Shown: positions 45,714 through 56,160 of the stretch, in pieces
Layout of the letters: the number at the start of each line of letters is the position of its first letter
How positions within the stretch are numbered: position 1 is the stretch's first letter
Position numbers and translations under genes: made by a program
The notes under the pieces: generated by a model
Databases searched by the model: none
Seen by the model: only the letters and a program-made list of their open reading frames with translations
Told to the model about the DNA's origin: nothing
Assembly (NCBI RefSeq): GCF_003318235.1
Contig: NZ_QOCG01000019.1
Span: 62,001 to 126,000 of the forward strand
DNA: 64,000 nt
From: Loktanella sp. D2R18
GTDB taxonomy: Bacteria; Pseudomonadota; Alphaproteobacteria; Rhodobacterales; Rhodobacteraceae
Reading direction: 5' to 3'

Positions 45714-46363
45714 CCCCCAAACTGGTAATTTTTGATTGCGACGGCGTGCTGGTCGACACTGAACCCATGACAGATCAGATCATTTCGGCCAATCTCGCGC
45801 GTTTCGGCCTGACTATCAGCCCCAACGACGTCCATCACATGTTCGCAGGAGGCACGATTGAAGGGGTCGGCGTTGAGGCCACGCGCCGTGGCGCGCAGCT
45901 TCCCGATACTTGGGAGGCGGATATCTATGTCGAAATTTTTGCGGCCTTGCGCAAAGGCGTGCCCGTCATCGCGGGGGTGATTGACCTGATCCACGCGCTT
46001 GACCGCGCTGGGGTTAAACGCGCGATTGCATCAAACGGCCCTGTGCCCAAGATGGAAATCAGCCTCGCGCCTTCTGGGCTATTTGATCTGTTCGCCGGGC
46101 GGATTTATTCAGGTCATGATCACGGCCCCAAGCCAAGCCCCGACATGCTGCGCAAAATCATGTCAGATCACGGCGTCGGCCCGGGTGAAACGGTGATGAT
46201 CGACGACATGCCTGCTGGTTTCTTAGCCGCCAAAGCTGCAGGTATGCCCTGCTTTGGCTATGTCGCAGATGGCGACCCCGCCCGCATCGGCGATACAGGT
46301 GCTACACCAATTACCCATATGGACCAAATCACACAGGCGTTGGGGCTGGGTCAAAATACCTGA
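45710..46363 (+). CDS. HAD-IA phosphatase, PGMB-like
   Basis: A 217-residue HAD hydrolase with nucleophile motif DCDGVLVDTEP (both aspartates present), SNGPVPKM as motif II, and a GETVMIDDMPAGFLAAKAAG C-terminal motif. It resembles the GPH/phosphoglycolate and beta-phosphoglucomutase branch; substrate not determined. Its start overlaps rsmD (ATGA), and its 3' end overlaps the convergent ispE by 13 bp. Confidence 0.88.
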   Translation: MTPKLVIFDCDGVLVDTEPMTDQIISANLARFGLTISPNDVHHMFAGGTIEGVGVEATRRGAQLPDTWEADIYVEIFAALRKGVPVIAGVIDLIHALDRAGVKRAIASNGPVPKMEISLAPSGLFDLFAGRIYSGHDHGPKPSPDMLRKIMSDHGVGPGETVMIDDMPAGFLAAKAAGMPCFGYVADGDPARIGDTGATPITHMDQITQALGLGQNT

Positions 46364-47226
46364 TTGGTGCCTAGCACTTCGGCGGGGGCAACCCACCAAT
46401 CCATTTGCGAAACCTGAACAATCCGCGCGACATGGCGCGCGGTGGCCATGTCTTTGACCAACCCAAAACATGTCGCGCCCGACCCCGACATGCCTGCAAC
46501 GCTGACACCGGGCAGTGAATTGAGCTTGGCAAGAACCGCGCTGATTTCAGGGGCAATCGCCTGTGCCGCAGCCTGCATATCGTTACGTTGTTCGCGCAGC
46601 CATGCCACGAAGACATCGTAATCCGTGCCATCTGGCATTGGCTTCATAGGCGCGCCGTTTTTATCGGTCATTTTGGCAAAAACTTGCGCTGTTGGCACCA
46701 CGACCTTGGGGCGCACCAGGACAATCGCGCAGGTGGGCAGTTGCGGCACCGGTGTCAGTTCTTCACCAATGCCGGACATACGCATCGGATTGGGCGCTGC
46801 CAAGCAAACTGGCACATCCGCGCCAAGCGCCGCGACGGCGGGATGCTCGGCCTCAAGCGGTGCAACACCCCAAAGTTCGGCCAGCATCGCCAAGGTAATC
46901 GCAGCATCCGACGAACCACTGCCAATGCCCGCCGCATGTGGCAGATGTTTTTCTAACGTCAATGAGGCACCATTGATCACCCCACGTACCCGGCGAAGCG
47001 TCTGCGCTGCACGGATCATCAGATTGCTTTCGTCAGTTGGCACCCCGCCCGAAAACGGGCCGTGTACGCTGATCTTTAGGTCAGGCGTGATTGTCGCGCT
47101 CAACTGGTCGCAGACCCCTGCGAACACCACCAGACTATCAAGCAAATGATACCCATCGTCACGCTGCCCCGTCACATGCAAGGTGAGGTTCACCTTGGCC
47201 GGGGCGATCGCCTTAATTGTCGCCAC
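46351..47226 (-). CDS. ispE: 4-diphosphocytidyl-2-C-methylerythritol kinase
   Basis: Kinase of the MEP pathway to isoprenoids. The 291-residue protein is a GHMP kinase: start APAKVNLTLHVTGQRDDGYHLLDS, ATP loop HAAGIGSGSSDAA (97-109), and C-terminal GVSVAGMSGSGATCFGLV. It starts with GTG at 47226, so its first 14 bp lie inside the TPR gene's end; the in-frame extension to 47268 has no kinase similarity. Confidence 0.95.
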   Translation of the reverse strand: MATIKAIAPAKVNLTLHVTGQRDDGYHLLDSLVVFAGVCDQLSATITPDLKISVHGPFSGGVPTDESNLMIRAAQTLRRVRGVINGASLTLEKHLPHAAGIGSGSSDAAITLAMLAELWGVAPLEAEHPAVAALGADVPVCLAAPNPMRMSGIGEELTPVPQLPTCAIVLVRPKVVVPTAQVFAKMTDKNGAPMKPMPDGTDYDVFVAWLREQRNDMQAAAQAIAPEISAVLAKLNSLPGVSVAGMSGSGATCFGLVKDMATARHVARIVQVSQMDWWVAPAEVLGTNQVF

Positions 47227-48913
47227 TGGCCACCCGGATCGGCGCAAGGCCTTCGTCAACCAGTACAAGATCCAGCCCGCGCTCTAGTTTGTCACGGATA
47301 CGTGCGGCGTCCTTTTCAAGCGGATCAAATGACAGCGCGCGGTGCCACTGGAACCGGGCTTCGATGGTGCGGCCAACGGCCCAATACACATCCCCTAAAT
47401 GATCGTTCACCACAGCGTCGACAGGGACGAGCGCGGCAGCACTTTCAAGCAATCCAACGGCTTCGTCATAGCGCCCAAGTTGGAACAACACCCAGCCAAG
47501 ACTATCGATGATCGCACCACTATCCGGGCGCGCGTCTGCCGCAGTTTCAAGCATGCCCAAAGCCTCATCAAGCTTTTCACCGCGTTCGACTAGCGAATAC
47601 CCCAAATAGTTCAACACCATCGGATGATCAGGCTGGAGCGCAAGCGCCGCTCGAAAGTCTGATTCTGCACTGGACCAATCATCCGTTTGGTGATCACAGA
47701 TACCACGTGTGTAATAGACAAACCATTTGGCAGGGTTGTCATCTGAATAAAGTTCGAGCGCACTTGTGTAGGCGGCTTTTGCCGCATCAAACTGTCCATC
47801 ATGGCGCAGCGCATCTCCGAGGTTTGCAAAAACCTGCGGCATATCAGAATGGCTCCGCGATAGGGCATCCAGCACCTCGATGGCAGCATCAACGCGCCCG
47901 CCTGCCTCTAGAACATCAGCCCGGCCCAGTTCAGCGGCATAAAACGCGGGGTCATCGCGCGCGACACTGGTGTAGGCCGCGTTGGACAGATCATATTGTT
48001 CAAGCTTTTCCAGCAAGCCTGCGGTCATCAAAACTACGCCCGAATTGTCCGGCCACAAAAAATTCGCCGAACGGGCAAACATCAATGTGTAAGCGCTATG
48101 CGCATCATCCATCACGGCGCTAGCGGTGATATGGTAGAGCTCGGCAATGCCTTGCTGGGGGGTCGCGACTGCATCATAGGCCACAGCTTCACCTGCTGCT
48201 ACCTGCGCGCGCAGCATGACCAGTTCAGGGTCCAAATTTGCTCCAAAAATCAAATCGAAAACCGTCAGCGCATCGTCATTGCGGCCCAGCTGACTAAGGA
48301 TTTGAACATGGGCGATACCACTATTGCGGTTATAGCGCATCCCGCCTGCGATTGAGGTCGTAAACACGGCTTCCGCACCTTCGAAATCACCGACGGAAGC
48401 CAGCGCATAGGCCTTGTGGGTCATTCCGTAGACAGCGAGCCCGTCTGCTTCAATGACCCGGTCAAACGCCGCGCTCGCCTTGCGCATATCGCCGTTACCC
48501 AAATGCGCCCAAGCCTGCGCCACGCCATCAATCAACGGGCTTACCGTGCGGCCGTTTTCAAGCCCGCGAAAGATATCGTCCCAGTTTCCAGCGTCGGCAG
48601 CATCCGCTTGCAAGACCAAATGTGCCACCTGATTGCGGATATCAAGATCGGCAAGCGCCTCTGCGATAACCACCGCTTTATCAAAATCAGCCAGCGCAAC
48701 GTAGGCGGTCAAGTTCAGGTCCAAAAGATCAGCGTTCGTCGGATCAGCAAGCAAACCTTCGGCTAAATACCGCACGCTGGTTTCAAAATTGCTGTCAAAG
48801 ACGGCCTGACGGCTGGCCAAATATGCGCCTGCATCCGGATCGGCATGTGCTGCCCCACCAGAGGTCAAAAAGCAAGACACAACGAGAGCGGGAATAAAGG
48901 AACGTTTGAGCAA
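47213..48913 (-). CDS. Large exported TPR protein
   Basis: A 566-residue protein with a signal peptide (MLKRSFIPALVVSCFLTSGGAAHA) and many tetratricopeptide repeats through most of its length, for example QPDHPMVLNYLGYSLVERGEKLDEALGML near the end. The tandem helices form a binding surface, so it probably holds a periplasmic partner, but which one is unknown. The upstream 265-bp gap carries a repeated operator-like motif. ispE follows on the same strand. Confidence 0.88.
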   Translation of the reverse strand: MLKRSFIPALVVSCFLTSGGAAHADPDAGAYLASRQAVFDSNFETSVRYLAEGLLADPTNADLLDLNLTAYVALADFDKAVVIAEALADLDIRNQVAHLVLQADAADAGNWDDIFRGLENGRTVSPLIDGVAQAWAHLGNGDMRKASAAFDRVIEADGLAVYGMTHKAYALASVGDFEGAEAVFTTSIAGGMRYNRNSGIAHVQILSQLGRNDDALTVFDLIFGANLDPELVMLRAQVAAGEAVAYDAVATPQQGIAELYHITASAVMDDAHSAYTLMFARSANFLWPDNSGVVLMTAGLLEKLEQYDLSNAAYTSVARDDPAFYAAELGRADVLEAGGRVDAAIEVLDALSRSHSDMPQVFANLGDALRHDGQFDAAKAAYTSALELYSDDNPAKWFVYYTRGICDHQTDDWSSAESDFRAALALQPDHPMVLNYLGYSLVERGEKLDEALGMLETAADARPDSGAIIDSLGWVLFQLGRYDEAVGLLESAAALVPVDAVVNDHLGDVYWAVGRTIEARFQWHRALSFDPLEKDAARIRDKLERGLDLVLVDEGLAPIRVASGDN

Positions 48914-49140
48914 AATACAAATAAGCCTTATGGAAGTTTCAACTGCAGCCTACGCACAGCTGGCGAAGCTTGCAAACACGTCCTCGTGAACACAGCGGAT
49001 CAAGCTAAATTGAAGGTTCAAAACACTGACGCTGGCACAAGAAGACAGGCCATAATGGCCCGCCCGCTTGCCCTGCCAAGACTGCTCCGCAACGCCTATT
49101 GCGTGTGACGTTTTACGTTTAGAGCGACACTACGCGACGA

Positions 49141-49174
49141 AGTGATTCGCAGTCAATAGAGTGATTCGCGAATC
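49141..49174. promoter_or_regulatory. Direct repeat with palindrome upstream of the TPR gene
   Basis: AGTGATTCGC occurs at 49141-49150 and again at 49160-49169 (19-bp period, about two helical turns). The second copy joins GATTCGCGAATC, a perfect 12-bp palindrome at 49163-49174. It lies in the 265-bp gap between the small secreted gene and the TPR gene. The rest of the gap shows no clear gene. A regulator site is suggested. Confidence 0.45.
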
Positions 49175-49178
49175 GGCA

Positions 49179-49685
49179 TTAACTTACCGGGGCATACGTC
49201 CGGCAATAGGGATCAATTGGCACCGGGCTGACCAAGAACGGAGTATCGGGGGGCATACCGCTTTCTTCGAGCCAGACTCCGTTAAGGCAAAAATCCTGAG
49301 CATAGTTGCCAAGGTTAAAGCCAAACCCCGGATTGCCACAGTCATTCGCGTCGCCCCCAGCGTTCCATGCCTGTGTCACTCCAAGCCCAAGATCGCTCGG
49401 AGTCACAAAGATTTCGCGCTGCGGGTCATAGCGCAGCATCCAACTGGTGCTGGCCGTGCGCCGCGCCATGTCCCATTTCCCGAGCAGCGTGCCTTCTTGG
49501 TAGCCTGCGATCTTGAAACGCGTCACATCCGTCTCGTCGATCATCGGCTGGCCAAGCGCGCTATCAGGAATCGTCATCTGCCCGGTCATCGTGTAACCAT
49601 TTGCGCCAGTCCAACAGAAGTAGAACTCTGCGGCCTGCGCTTGATGTGCGAATAGCGCAAGGACGGTCGCCCCAATACGGATCAT
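49179..49685 (-). CDS. Small secreted hypothetical protein
   Basis: A 168-residue exported protein: signal peptide of about 18 residues (cleavage near QAQAA), then FYFCWTGANGYTMTGQMTIPDSAL and a cysteine-containing domain ending FLVSPVPIDPYCRTYAP. I do not recognise the family. Its start overlaps the folC stop (ATGA) so it is co-translated with folC; the fold looks beta-rich. Confidence 0.75.
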   Translation of the reverse strand: MIRIGATVLALFAHQAQAAEFYFCWTGANGYTMTGQMTIPDSALGQPMIDETDVTRFKIAGYQEGTLLGKWDMARRTASTSWMLRYDPQREIFVTPSDLGLGVTQAWNAGGDANDCGNPGFGFNLGNYAQDFCLNGVWLEESGMPPDTPFLVSPVPIDPYCRTYAPVS

Positions 49686-50956
49686 GCGCCATTCTCGCGC
49701 ATGACGTGACCCGCAAGGTAAAGCGACCCGCAGATCAATATCCGGGCGCCCGGCGTCTTGGCGGTTATCAATTTTATTGCCTCCGCGATGCTGTCGGCAG
49801 TTGTTGCTTTCATCCCAACGGCCAACGCAGCGCGGGCGGTATCCGCCGCCGGGATTGTGTTTTTTTCGTCCGGGATCGACACGGCTGTCAAGGATGCCGA
49901 TACATCCGCAAGCGGTGCCAAATAGCCGCCGATATCTTTGGTGTTCAACATACCGCAGATCAAATGCACAGGCCGGGCAGGTTGCTGCTGTAACGTCGCC
50001 GCAATCGCGCGTCCCGCTGCGGGGTTATGCCCACCGTCCAACCACAATTCTGCGGGGTCTGCCAAATCGACAAGCTTCCCCTTCGTCAGGCGCTCCATAC
50101 GGGCAGGCCAATAAGCCGATACGACAGCCGCTTCACATGCGGCTTCATCTTTACCAAGAAGACGCAGTGTCGCAATTGCGGCCCCTGCGTTCATAATTTG
50201 GTGCGGGCCGGGCAAGTTCGGCAGCGGCAAATCCAACAGGCCATGGTCATCTTGATAGATCAGACGATCGCGCTCTGTTCCCACATGCCATTGTTGACCA
50301 TAAGCATATATCGGTGCGCCCAGACGGGCGGCAGCCGCTTCGATGACATCCATCGCTTCGTCATGCTGTGCGCCAACCACACAAGGCACGCCGCGTTTGA
50401 TAATCCCCGCCTTTTCACCTGCGATCTGCGCAAGTGTATCACCCAAAAACTGTTGATGATCTAAATCGACGGGCGTAATCACAGTTATCGCAGGCTGTGC
50501 CACGACATTTGTCGCATCCAAACGACCGCCAAGCCCAACCTCTAACAACGTGTAATCAGCAGGCGTTTGCGCAAGGGCGAACAATCCGGCGACAGTCGTA
50601 ATTTCGAAATAGGTTATTGGATCAGACCCGTTAGCCTCGTAGCAATGATCTAAGACGGCACAAAGCGCATCCTCAGAAATCAAATCGCCCGCAAGCCGAA
50701 TGCGTTCGTGATACCGCGCTAAATGGGGTGAGGTATAAGCATGTACGGATGATCCAGCCGCTTCAAGCCCGGCGCGGATCATCGCTTGCGTTGACCCTTT
50801 GCCATTGGTGCCCGCCAAATGGATGACAGGGGGCAGGTTCTTTTGCGGGTTGCCCAGCTTTTCGAGCAACGTCCAGACACGGTCCAACGTCAGATCAATG
50901 ACCTTAGGGTGTAAGGCCATCATCCGATCAAGGATCACATCAGACCCGGCGGTCAC
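49682..50956 (-). CDS. folC: Folylpolyglutamate/dihydrofolate synthase
   Basis: Joins glutamate to folates and to dihydropteroate in folate synthesis. The 424-residue protein has the Mur ligase-like P-loop GTNGKGS (49-55), [35 protein letters not shown] and LDGGHNPAA. It begins with GTG at 50956, overlapping the accD stop. The order accD-folC is common in this group of bacteria. Confidence 0.96.
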   Translation of the reverse strand: MTAGSDVILDRMMALHPKVIDLTLDRVWTLLEKLGNPQKNLPPVIHLAGTNGKGSTQAMIRAGLEAAGSSVHAYTSPHLARYHERIRLAGDLISEDALCAVLDHCYEANGSDPITYFEITTVAGLFALAQTPADYTLLEVGLGGRLDATNVVAQPAITVITPVDLDHQQFLGDTLAQIAGEKAGIIKRGVPCVVGAQHDEAMDVIEAAAARLGAPIYAYGQQWHVGTERDRLIYQDDHGLLDLPLPNLPGPHQIMNAGAAIATLRLLGKDEAACEAAVVSAYWPARMERLTKGKLVDLADPAELWLDGGHNPAAGRAIAATLQQQPARPVHLICGMLNTKDIGGYLAPLADVSASLTAVSIPDEKNTIPAADTARAALAVGMKATTADSIAEAIKLITAKTPGARILICGSLYLAGHVMRENGA

Positions 50957-51885
50957 TTTTCTGGTTCCGCCGGAGTTTCAATGTGTTCTGCCACAACGGT
51001 TTCTTCGGGCGCAGGCAAATCACCCTTGATTGGGGCATCAAGCCCCATCAACATCCGCACGATCGTAACCAATTCATCCTTAAGATCGGGGCGCTTTGTC
51101 ACCCGGTCCAACATTCCGTGATCCAGCAAATACTCAGCACGCTGGAAGCCTTCTGGCAGTTTTTCACCAATGGTTTGTTCGATCACGCGGGCACCAGCAA
51201 AACCGATCAGCGCATTGGGTTCGGCGATTTGCACATCACCTAGCATCGCATAGGACGCAGTAACCCCGCCCGTGGTCGGATGGGTCAAGACCACAATATA
51301 GGGCAGCCCCGCCTCTTTTAGCATCTGCACGGCAATCGTTGTGCGCGGCATTTGCATGAGGCCAAGAATACCCTCTTGCATACGTGCGCCACCGGCTGCG
51401 GAAAACAAAATCAGCGGGCGGCCCAACGCAATCGCGCGTTCGGCAGCGGCCACAATCGCATTGCCGACATACATCGACATCGACCCGCCCATGAAGGAAA
51501 AGTCTTGCACGGCGACAACAACACCGGTGCGACCCATGTCGCCTTCGGCGACCAGCATTGCATCTTTTTCGCCAGTCTTTTTACGCGCATCTTTGATCCG
51601 GTCGGTGTATTTCTTTTGGTCCCGAAAGTGCAACGGATCAGCGACAGGTTCTGGCACGGGGACATCGACAAAAACGCCGCCATCGAACACCGAAATCAGG
51701 CGATCACGCGCGGAAATCGCCATGTGATGATCGCAATTTGTACAAACATTCAGATTGTCCGCCAATTCACGGTGAAACAGCATCGTTCCGCACTCGGGAC
51801 ATTTCGTCCAAAGGTTCTCAGGCACCTCGCGGCGCGAAAACAGTGAATTGATCGTCGGACGGACGTAGTTGGTGATCCAGTTCAT
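50953..51885 (-). CDS. accD: Acetyl-CoA carboxylase carboxyltransferase beta
   Basis: Beta subunit of the carboxyltransferase step that makes malonyl-CoA for fatty-acid synthesis. The 310-residue protein has the N-terminal four-cysteine zinc ribbon (Cys29, Cys32, Cys48, Cys51 in CPECG and CTNCD) and the crotonase-like core with [15 protein letters not shown] and [15 protein letters not shown]. The start is the ATG at 51885; an upstream extension to 51945 has no similarity. Confidence 0.96.
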   Translation of the reverse strand: MNWITNYVRPTINSLFSRREVPENLWTKCPECGTMLFHRELADNLNVCTNCDHHMAISARDRLISVFDGGVFVDVPVPEPVADPLHFRDQKKYTDRIKDARKKTGEKDAMLVAEGDMGRTGVVVAVQDFSFMGGSMSMYVGNAIVAAAERAIALGRPLILFSAAGGARMQEGILGLMQMPRTTIAVQMLKEAGLPYIVVLTHPTTGGVTASYAMLGDVQIAEPNALIGFAGARVIEQTIGEKLPEGFQRAEYLLDHGMLDRVTKRPDLKDELVTIVRMLMGLDAPIKGDLPAPEETVVAEHIETPAEPEK

Positions 51886-52079
51886 TGGCGCGCCTTTTGC
51901 AGTATTGCCTCTCAAATATGACGGGGCGTCACGAAATGCAATCAATGGCGTTCATTCAGCGAGTGACTGCGGCGCGCCATCAACTGCGCCGCGATATAAA
52001 ACCGATCATTAACTGCATTTTATATCATAGACTCTACCCTGAGAAAAAATCAGCGACGAAAAGACCGAAACGGAGAGTT

Positions 52080-52748
52080 ATGGGAACGCAAACAAAAGCC
52101 CCTCAAAAAGTTTTGCCTCAGGCGACGCGGCGCGCTCAGCCGGCAGGAGCCTCGCAGCAACACAACCCCGCATTAGCGCAATTGCGTGACGCAGCAGAAC
52201 ACAGCCCGGCGCTCACCAATCTGCGTCAACTTCAGCGCGACGCAAACGCCCTGACTAGGGGACCGCTTCAGCGGGTAGTTAAAAAAAATTCGGTCCCGTG
52301 GGGCCTGGACAAAGACAAGTGGCTGTCATCGGAAACGGGCGGCAAGCTATACGAGACAGAACAATTGGCGCAGGAAGCCGACGACGCGGCAAGAGCAATG
52401 AGAGAGATCGCCGAGGAAGCGGCTTGGCAACAACAAGCGGATCAACACCGCTGGAAGTTTCGGGACACGACCGGCCGCCTAACCGCACATTATGAGGATG
52501 GATGGGGCACACTGTACGGCATCACTTCAAGCGCCGCACTCCAACAATACATTTCTCAGCACAAAGTCGATGGCGATGTGCCCGGAAAATATACGATCGA
52601 CTTGGGCCGCTTTAACCACGCAGTTGAACACTCCAGACAAAAATGCACGATCATGTATGATGTCTGGGAAAAAGAAATCGAGGTAGGACCAATTAAACGG
52701 AACATCGCGGTGCGCGATGTTTTTCACTGTGGGCCAACGTCTGGCTAA
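52080..52748 (+). CDS. Orphan protein with eCIS-cargo-like leader
   Basis: A 222-residue protein of no recognised family. Its N-terminus (residues 30-70) holds a two-unit helical repeat, LRDAAEHSPAL and LRQLQRDANAL, ending PLQRVVKKN. This resembles the leader repeat (of the form ADNSPQ-LQxMAD-QPIQR) found before DUF4157 and related domains in proteins tied to extracellular contractile injection systems; the match is by eye. Residues 75-222 are charged, with no signal peptide or membrane segment. GGAGAG precedes the ATG; CPBP protease is convergent. Confidence 0.6.
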   Translation: MGTQTKAPQKVLPQATRRAQPAGASQQHNPALAQLRDAAEHSPALTNLRQLQRDANALTRGPLQRVVKKNSVPWGLDKDKWLSSETGGKLYETEQLAQEADDAARAMREIAEEAAWQQQADQHRWKFRDTTGRLTAHYEDGWGTLYGITSSAALQQYISQHKVDGDVPGKYTIDLGRFNHAVEHSRQKCTIMYDVWEKEIEVGPIKRNIAVRDVFHCGPTSG

Positions 52749-52754
52749 ATTACG

Positions 52755-53660
52755 TTATCGCCGGATCGCGATCCTTGCGGCGAGCCACATGACCAGCACC
52801 GAGAGGAACTGCGCCGCCATCTGTAAAATCACCCAAGGTGTCATCAGCGCCTCGATACCGTCGCTATAAGACGCTGGGTCTTCGTAGGGGAATAGAAACA
52901 GCGCGACACCGCTCCCCGGCCAACCGGCGATCGCATAAAGTAAAATCGCAAAAGCATTGTTCGCAAGGTGCAGCCCGATTGCAGGACCCAAATTGCCACT
53001 TCGCGCGGTCAGATCAGCACAAGCGGCCCCCAGCATCGCGGCCCAAAACGCCCAAAGCGCCCCTTCGGCAGCCCCGTGACCGTTCCAATAATGGAGCCCA
53101 CCAAACAAAACTGACGGGATGCCCATCCAAACCCACCGCCGCGAAGAAAGATTGGCCAGTTGTTGTTGCAGATAGCCGCGAAACATCAGCTCTTCGGTGC
53201 CGACTTGGACCAATAATACAAATAGCGTGATTGGAATCAGCGCCACCCAGCCCATCAATGGGCGCATTTTTGCGCCGCTAAAATCGTACCATGGGGGCAA
53301 CAGCTCTTGTGCGCAAAGAACCGCTGCGACGGCCAAGGTCACAGCAACAAGATCACGCCACGCGGCATCCACAGGCCCGATCATCGTCCAAAACCCCCGC
53401 CCATGCAGTAGGTTCACCAACATCACCAATCCGGCCCCGCCAATGCCAAATGTTAGAAACTGCATCAGTGTCCCAAAGGTTGAAACACCTTCTACATATG
53501 CGTTTTGCGCCCCGATCGGCGCTAAAAATTCGGCTACGATACTGCTGGAAAGCGCAAAAATCAGCTCGAATCCGACAACCACAAACACAATCCGCCACAG
53601 CTGTGCCCGCCGTGCGGCGGCGGCGATAAACGACTGATGGGGCGCATATGGGTCAGACAT
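52755..53660 (-). CDS. CPBP-family intramembrane protease
   Basis: A 301-residue membrane protein of the CPBP/Abi family (CAAX-protease-like). About eight hydrophobic segments surround the three catalytic motifs: EELMFRG with Glu156-Glu157 and Arg161, FGGLHYW with His190 and GLHLANN with His231. In bacteria such proteins are linked to prenyl-protein processing or bacteriocin immunity; role here is open. The start is the ATG at 53660. Convergent with the orphan gene, divergent from ilvD. Confidence 0.9.
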   Translation of the reverse strand: MSDPYAPHQSFIAAAARRAQLWRIVFVVVGFELIFALSSSIVAEFLAPIGAQNAYVEGVSTFGTLMQFLTFGIGGAGLVMLVNLLHGRGFWTMIGPVDAAWRDLVAVTLAVAAVLCAQELLPPWYDFSGAKMRPLMGWVALIPITLFVLLVQVGTEELMFRGYLQQQLANLSSRRWVWMGIPSVLFGGLHYWNGHGAAEGALWAFWAAMLGAACADLTARSGNLGPAIGLHLANNAFAILLYAIAGWPGSGVALFLFPYEDPASYSDGIEALMTPWVILQMAAQFLSVLVMWLAARIAIRR

Positions 53661-53766
53661 GCGGGACATTAGGCCGCGCATCAACGCAGCTGCAAGCACA
53701 GTTCTAACTTGCGTCACCTGCGCCCAACTTTTAGACCTTGCCCAAATGTTCCCGGGAGACAAGCTA

Positions 53767-55500
53767 ATGCTTAAAGGCAAAGCCGATAAAACCAACCTAC
53801 CAAGCCGTCACGTCACAGAAGGCCCAAGCCGCGCGCCACACCGGTCGTATTTCTACGCGATGGGTCTGGACGAAGACGATATTGCACAGCCATTTGTTGG
53901 CGTTGCCACCTGCTGGAACGAAGCAGCCCCTTGTAACATTTCGCTGAATCGTCAGGCGCAGGCTGTTAAGCTTGGCGTCAAGGCGGCCAACGGCACCCCG
54001 CGCGAATTCACGACCATCACAGTCACCGACGGCATCGCGATGGGCCACGAAGGCATGCGTTCGTCGCTCGCTTCACGTGAAGCCATTGCCGACACCGTTG
54101 AATTGACCATGCGCGGCCACTGCTATGACGCGATTGTGGGTCTTGCGGGTTGTGACAAATCCTTGCCCGGCATGATGATGGCGATGGTGCGTTTGAACAC
54201 GCCGTCAGTATTTATCTACGGTGGCTCAATCCTTCCGGGGCGGTTGAATGGCAAAGACGTGACTGTCCAAGACGTGTTCGAGGCCGTTGGCCAACACCAA
54301 GCTGGCAATATGTCTGACGCAGAGCTTGAAGTGCTTGAACGCGTCGCATGCCCCTCTGCGGGCGCATGTGGTGGTCAGTTTACCGCCAACACAATGGCCT
54401 GTGTCTCCGAGGCGATCGGCCTTGCCCTGATGAACTCATCCGGTGCCCCTGCCCCATATGAGAGCCGCGATCAATATGGCGAGGCATCTGGTCAGGCTGT
54501 CATGAACCTGATCGAAAAGAACATCCGCGCGCGTGACATCGTTACACGCAAGTCGCTGGAAAACGCGGCACGTGTGGTGGCCTGTACCGGTGGCTCTACA
54601 AATGCGGGTCTGCACCTACCTGCTATTGCGCATGAAGCTGGAATTGATTTTGACCTTGGCGATGTTTGCGACATCTTCCGCGACACACCTTACTTTGTCG
54701 ATCTGAAGCCGGGCGGCCAATATGTGGCCAAAGATCTTTATGAGGCTGGCGGCGTTCCTGTTGTGATGAAAGAACTGCGCAAAGCAGGCTTGATGCACGA
54801 AGACTGCATGACCGCAACGGGCCGAACCATGGGCGAAGAGCTCGACATGATCAAAGGCGAAGCTGACGGCAAGGTTATCTACTCTGTCGAAAACCCAATC
54901 ACCAAAACAGGTGGTGTTGTTGGGCTTAAGGGTAATGTGGCCCCAGAAGGCGCAATTGTGAAAGTCGCTGGCATGAGCGAAGACCAGCAAGTCTTTACCG
55001 GCCCAGCCCGCGTATTTGAATGTGAAGAGGAAGCCTTTGAAGCGGTCAAAGCCCGCGAATACAAAGAAGGCGAAGTATTGGTCATCCGCAACGAAGGCCC
55101 ATCAGGCGGCCCCGGCATGCGTGAAATGCTCGCCACAACCGCTGCTTTGTCTGGCCAAGGCATGGGTAAAAAGGTCGCGCTGATCACGGACGGTCGCTTC
55201 TCTGGGGCGACACGCGGGTTCTGTGTGGGCCACGTTGGACCGGAGGCCGCACATGGTGGTCCGATTGCCTTGCTCGAAGATGGGGATGTGATCACCATCA
55301 ACGCGATCACTGGCGAATTGTCCGTTGATTTGACGGATGATGTGCTGGCGGCACGCAAAGCCAATTGGACAGGTGCGAAGGATACGATCTATGCATCTGG
55401 CGCGCTGTGGAAATACGCGCAGCTGGTTGGGTCCACACGTCTTGGGGCGGTCACACACCCCGGCGCGAAAGACGAAAAACACATTTACATGGACCTCTAG
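53767..55500 (+). CDS. ilvD: Dihydroxy-acid dehydratase
   Basis: Iron-sulfur enzyme that dehydrates dihydroxy acids in valine, isoleucine and leucine synthesis. The 577-residue protein has the conserved cluster cysteines Cys56 (AAPCN), Cys129 (AGCDKSLPG) and Cys201 ([16 protein letters not shown]), and a C-terminal [22 protein letters not shown] at 53767 is selected over the longer open frame back to 53659. The next gene starts 4 bp after the stop. Confidence 0.97.
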   Translation: MLKGKADKTNLPSRHVTEGPSRAPHRSYFYAMGLDEDDIAQPFVGVATCWNEAAPCNISLNRQAQAVKLGVKAANGTPREFTTITVTDGIAMGHEGMRSSLASREAIADTVELTMRGHCYDAIVGLAGCDKSLPGMMMAMVRLNTPSVFIYGGSILPGRLNGKDVTVQDVFEAVGQHQAGNMSDAELEVLERVACPSAGACGGQFTANTMACVSEAIGLALMNSSGAPAPYESRDQYGEASGQAVMNLIEKNIRARDIVTRKSLENAARVVACTGGSTNAGLHLPAIAHEAGIDFDLGDVCDIFRDTPYFVDLKPGGQYVAKDLYEAGGVPVVMKELRKAGLMHEDCMTATGRTMGEELDMIKGEADGKVIYSVENPITKTGGVVGLKGNVAPEGAIVKVAGMSEDQQVFTGPARVFECEEEAFEAVKAREYKEGEVLVIRNEGPSGGPGMREMLATTAALSGQGMGKKVALITDGRFSGATRGFCVGHVGPEAAHGGPIALLEDGDVITINAITGELSVDLTDDVLAARKANWTGAKDTIYASGALWKYAQLVGSTRLGAVTHPGAKDEKHIYMDL

Positions 55501-55504
55501 ACCC

Positions 55505-56113
55505 ATGTTTCGCGCTCTCGCGTGTCTGGCTGGGGTGTTGGCGTTCGCCGCTTGCACCCCGGATGCCGCGCAAAAATCTGTGATTTTCAATGAAAGCAGT
55601 GTCATTGTCCAAGCCCCAACCGGGTATTGCATTGACGGCCCAGCCAGCATACCCAGTTCCGGGTTTGCCGTGATTGCGCCTTGCGCCTCATTGGGCGGCA
55701 CACAGGCGATGCCCAGCGCAGCGGCTGTCGCAACAATTCAAATCGGCGCGGCAGAATCTGGCGCAGTGGACGGTTCTGAAGCCACGCTGCGAGATTTCTT
55801 GGAAAGCGATGCGGGTGCAACACTCCTTAGTAGTAGCGGCGATAGCAGCACGATCAGCGCGGTTGAAGCCCAAGCCGCCGATGGCCGCGTTATCGTCCAT
55901 TTCAACGACAGCGCACCCCACAGGCTACAGGGCCTGCAGACACAGGAATGGCGCGCGTTCAAAGACGTCAACGGGCGGCTCGTGACGGTCGCACTGCGCG
56001 GGTTGGCAAGTGTACCGCTTGATGACAGCACAGGTATTTGGTTGCTCAACGCGATGACCACTGCCGTGAAACCCGTTGTGTTTGAATCGGCTGCGCAGAC
56101 ATCTGAACCTTAA
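55505..56113 (+). CDS. Uncharacterised lipoprotein downstream of ilvD
   Basis: A 202-residue protein with a lipoprotein signal (MFRALACLAGVLAFAAC, lipobox Cys17) and a beta-rich domain starting near QAPTGYCIDGPASIPSSGFAVIAPC. No family recognised. The gap to ilvD is only 4 bp, so it is likely in the same transcript; the two further genes downstream follow closely (47 and 15 bp). Confidence 0.72.
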   Translation: MFRALACLAGVLAFAACTPDAAQKSVIFNESSVIVQAPTGYCIDGPASIPSSGFAVIAPCASLGGTQAMPSAAAVATIQIGAAESGAVDGSEATLRDFLESDAGATLLSSSGDSSTISAVEAQAADGRVIVHFNDSAPHRLQGLQTQEWRAFKDVNGRLVTVALRGLASVPLDDSTGIWLLNAMTTAVKPVVFESAAQTSEP

Positions 56114-56160
56114 GAGCATTCATGCTAGACTAGGTGTGCAACAAAGGGCGACGCATCGTG

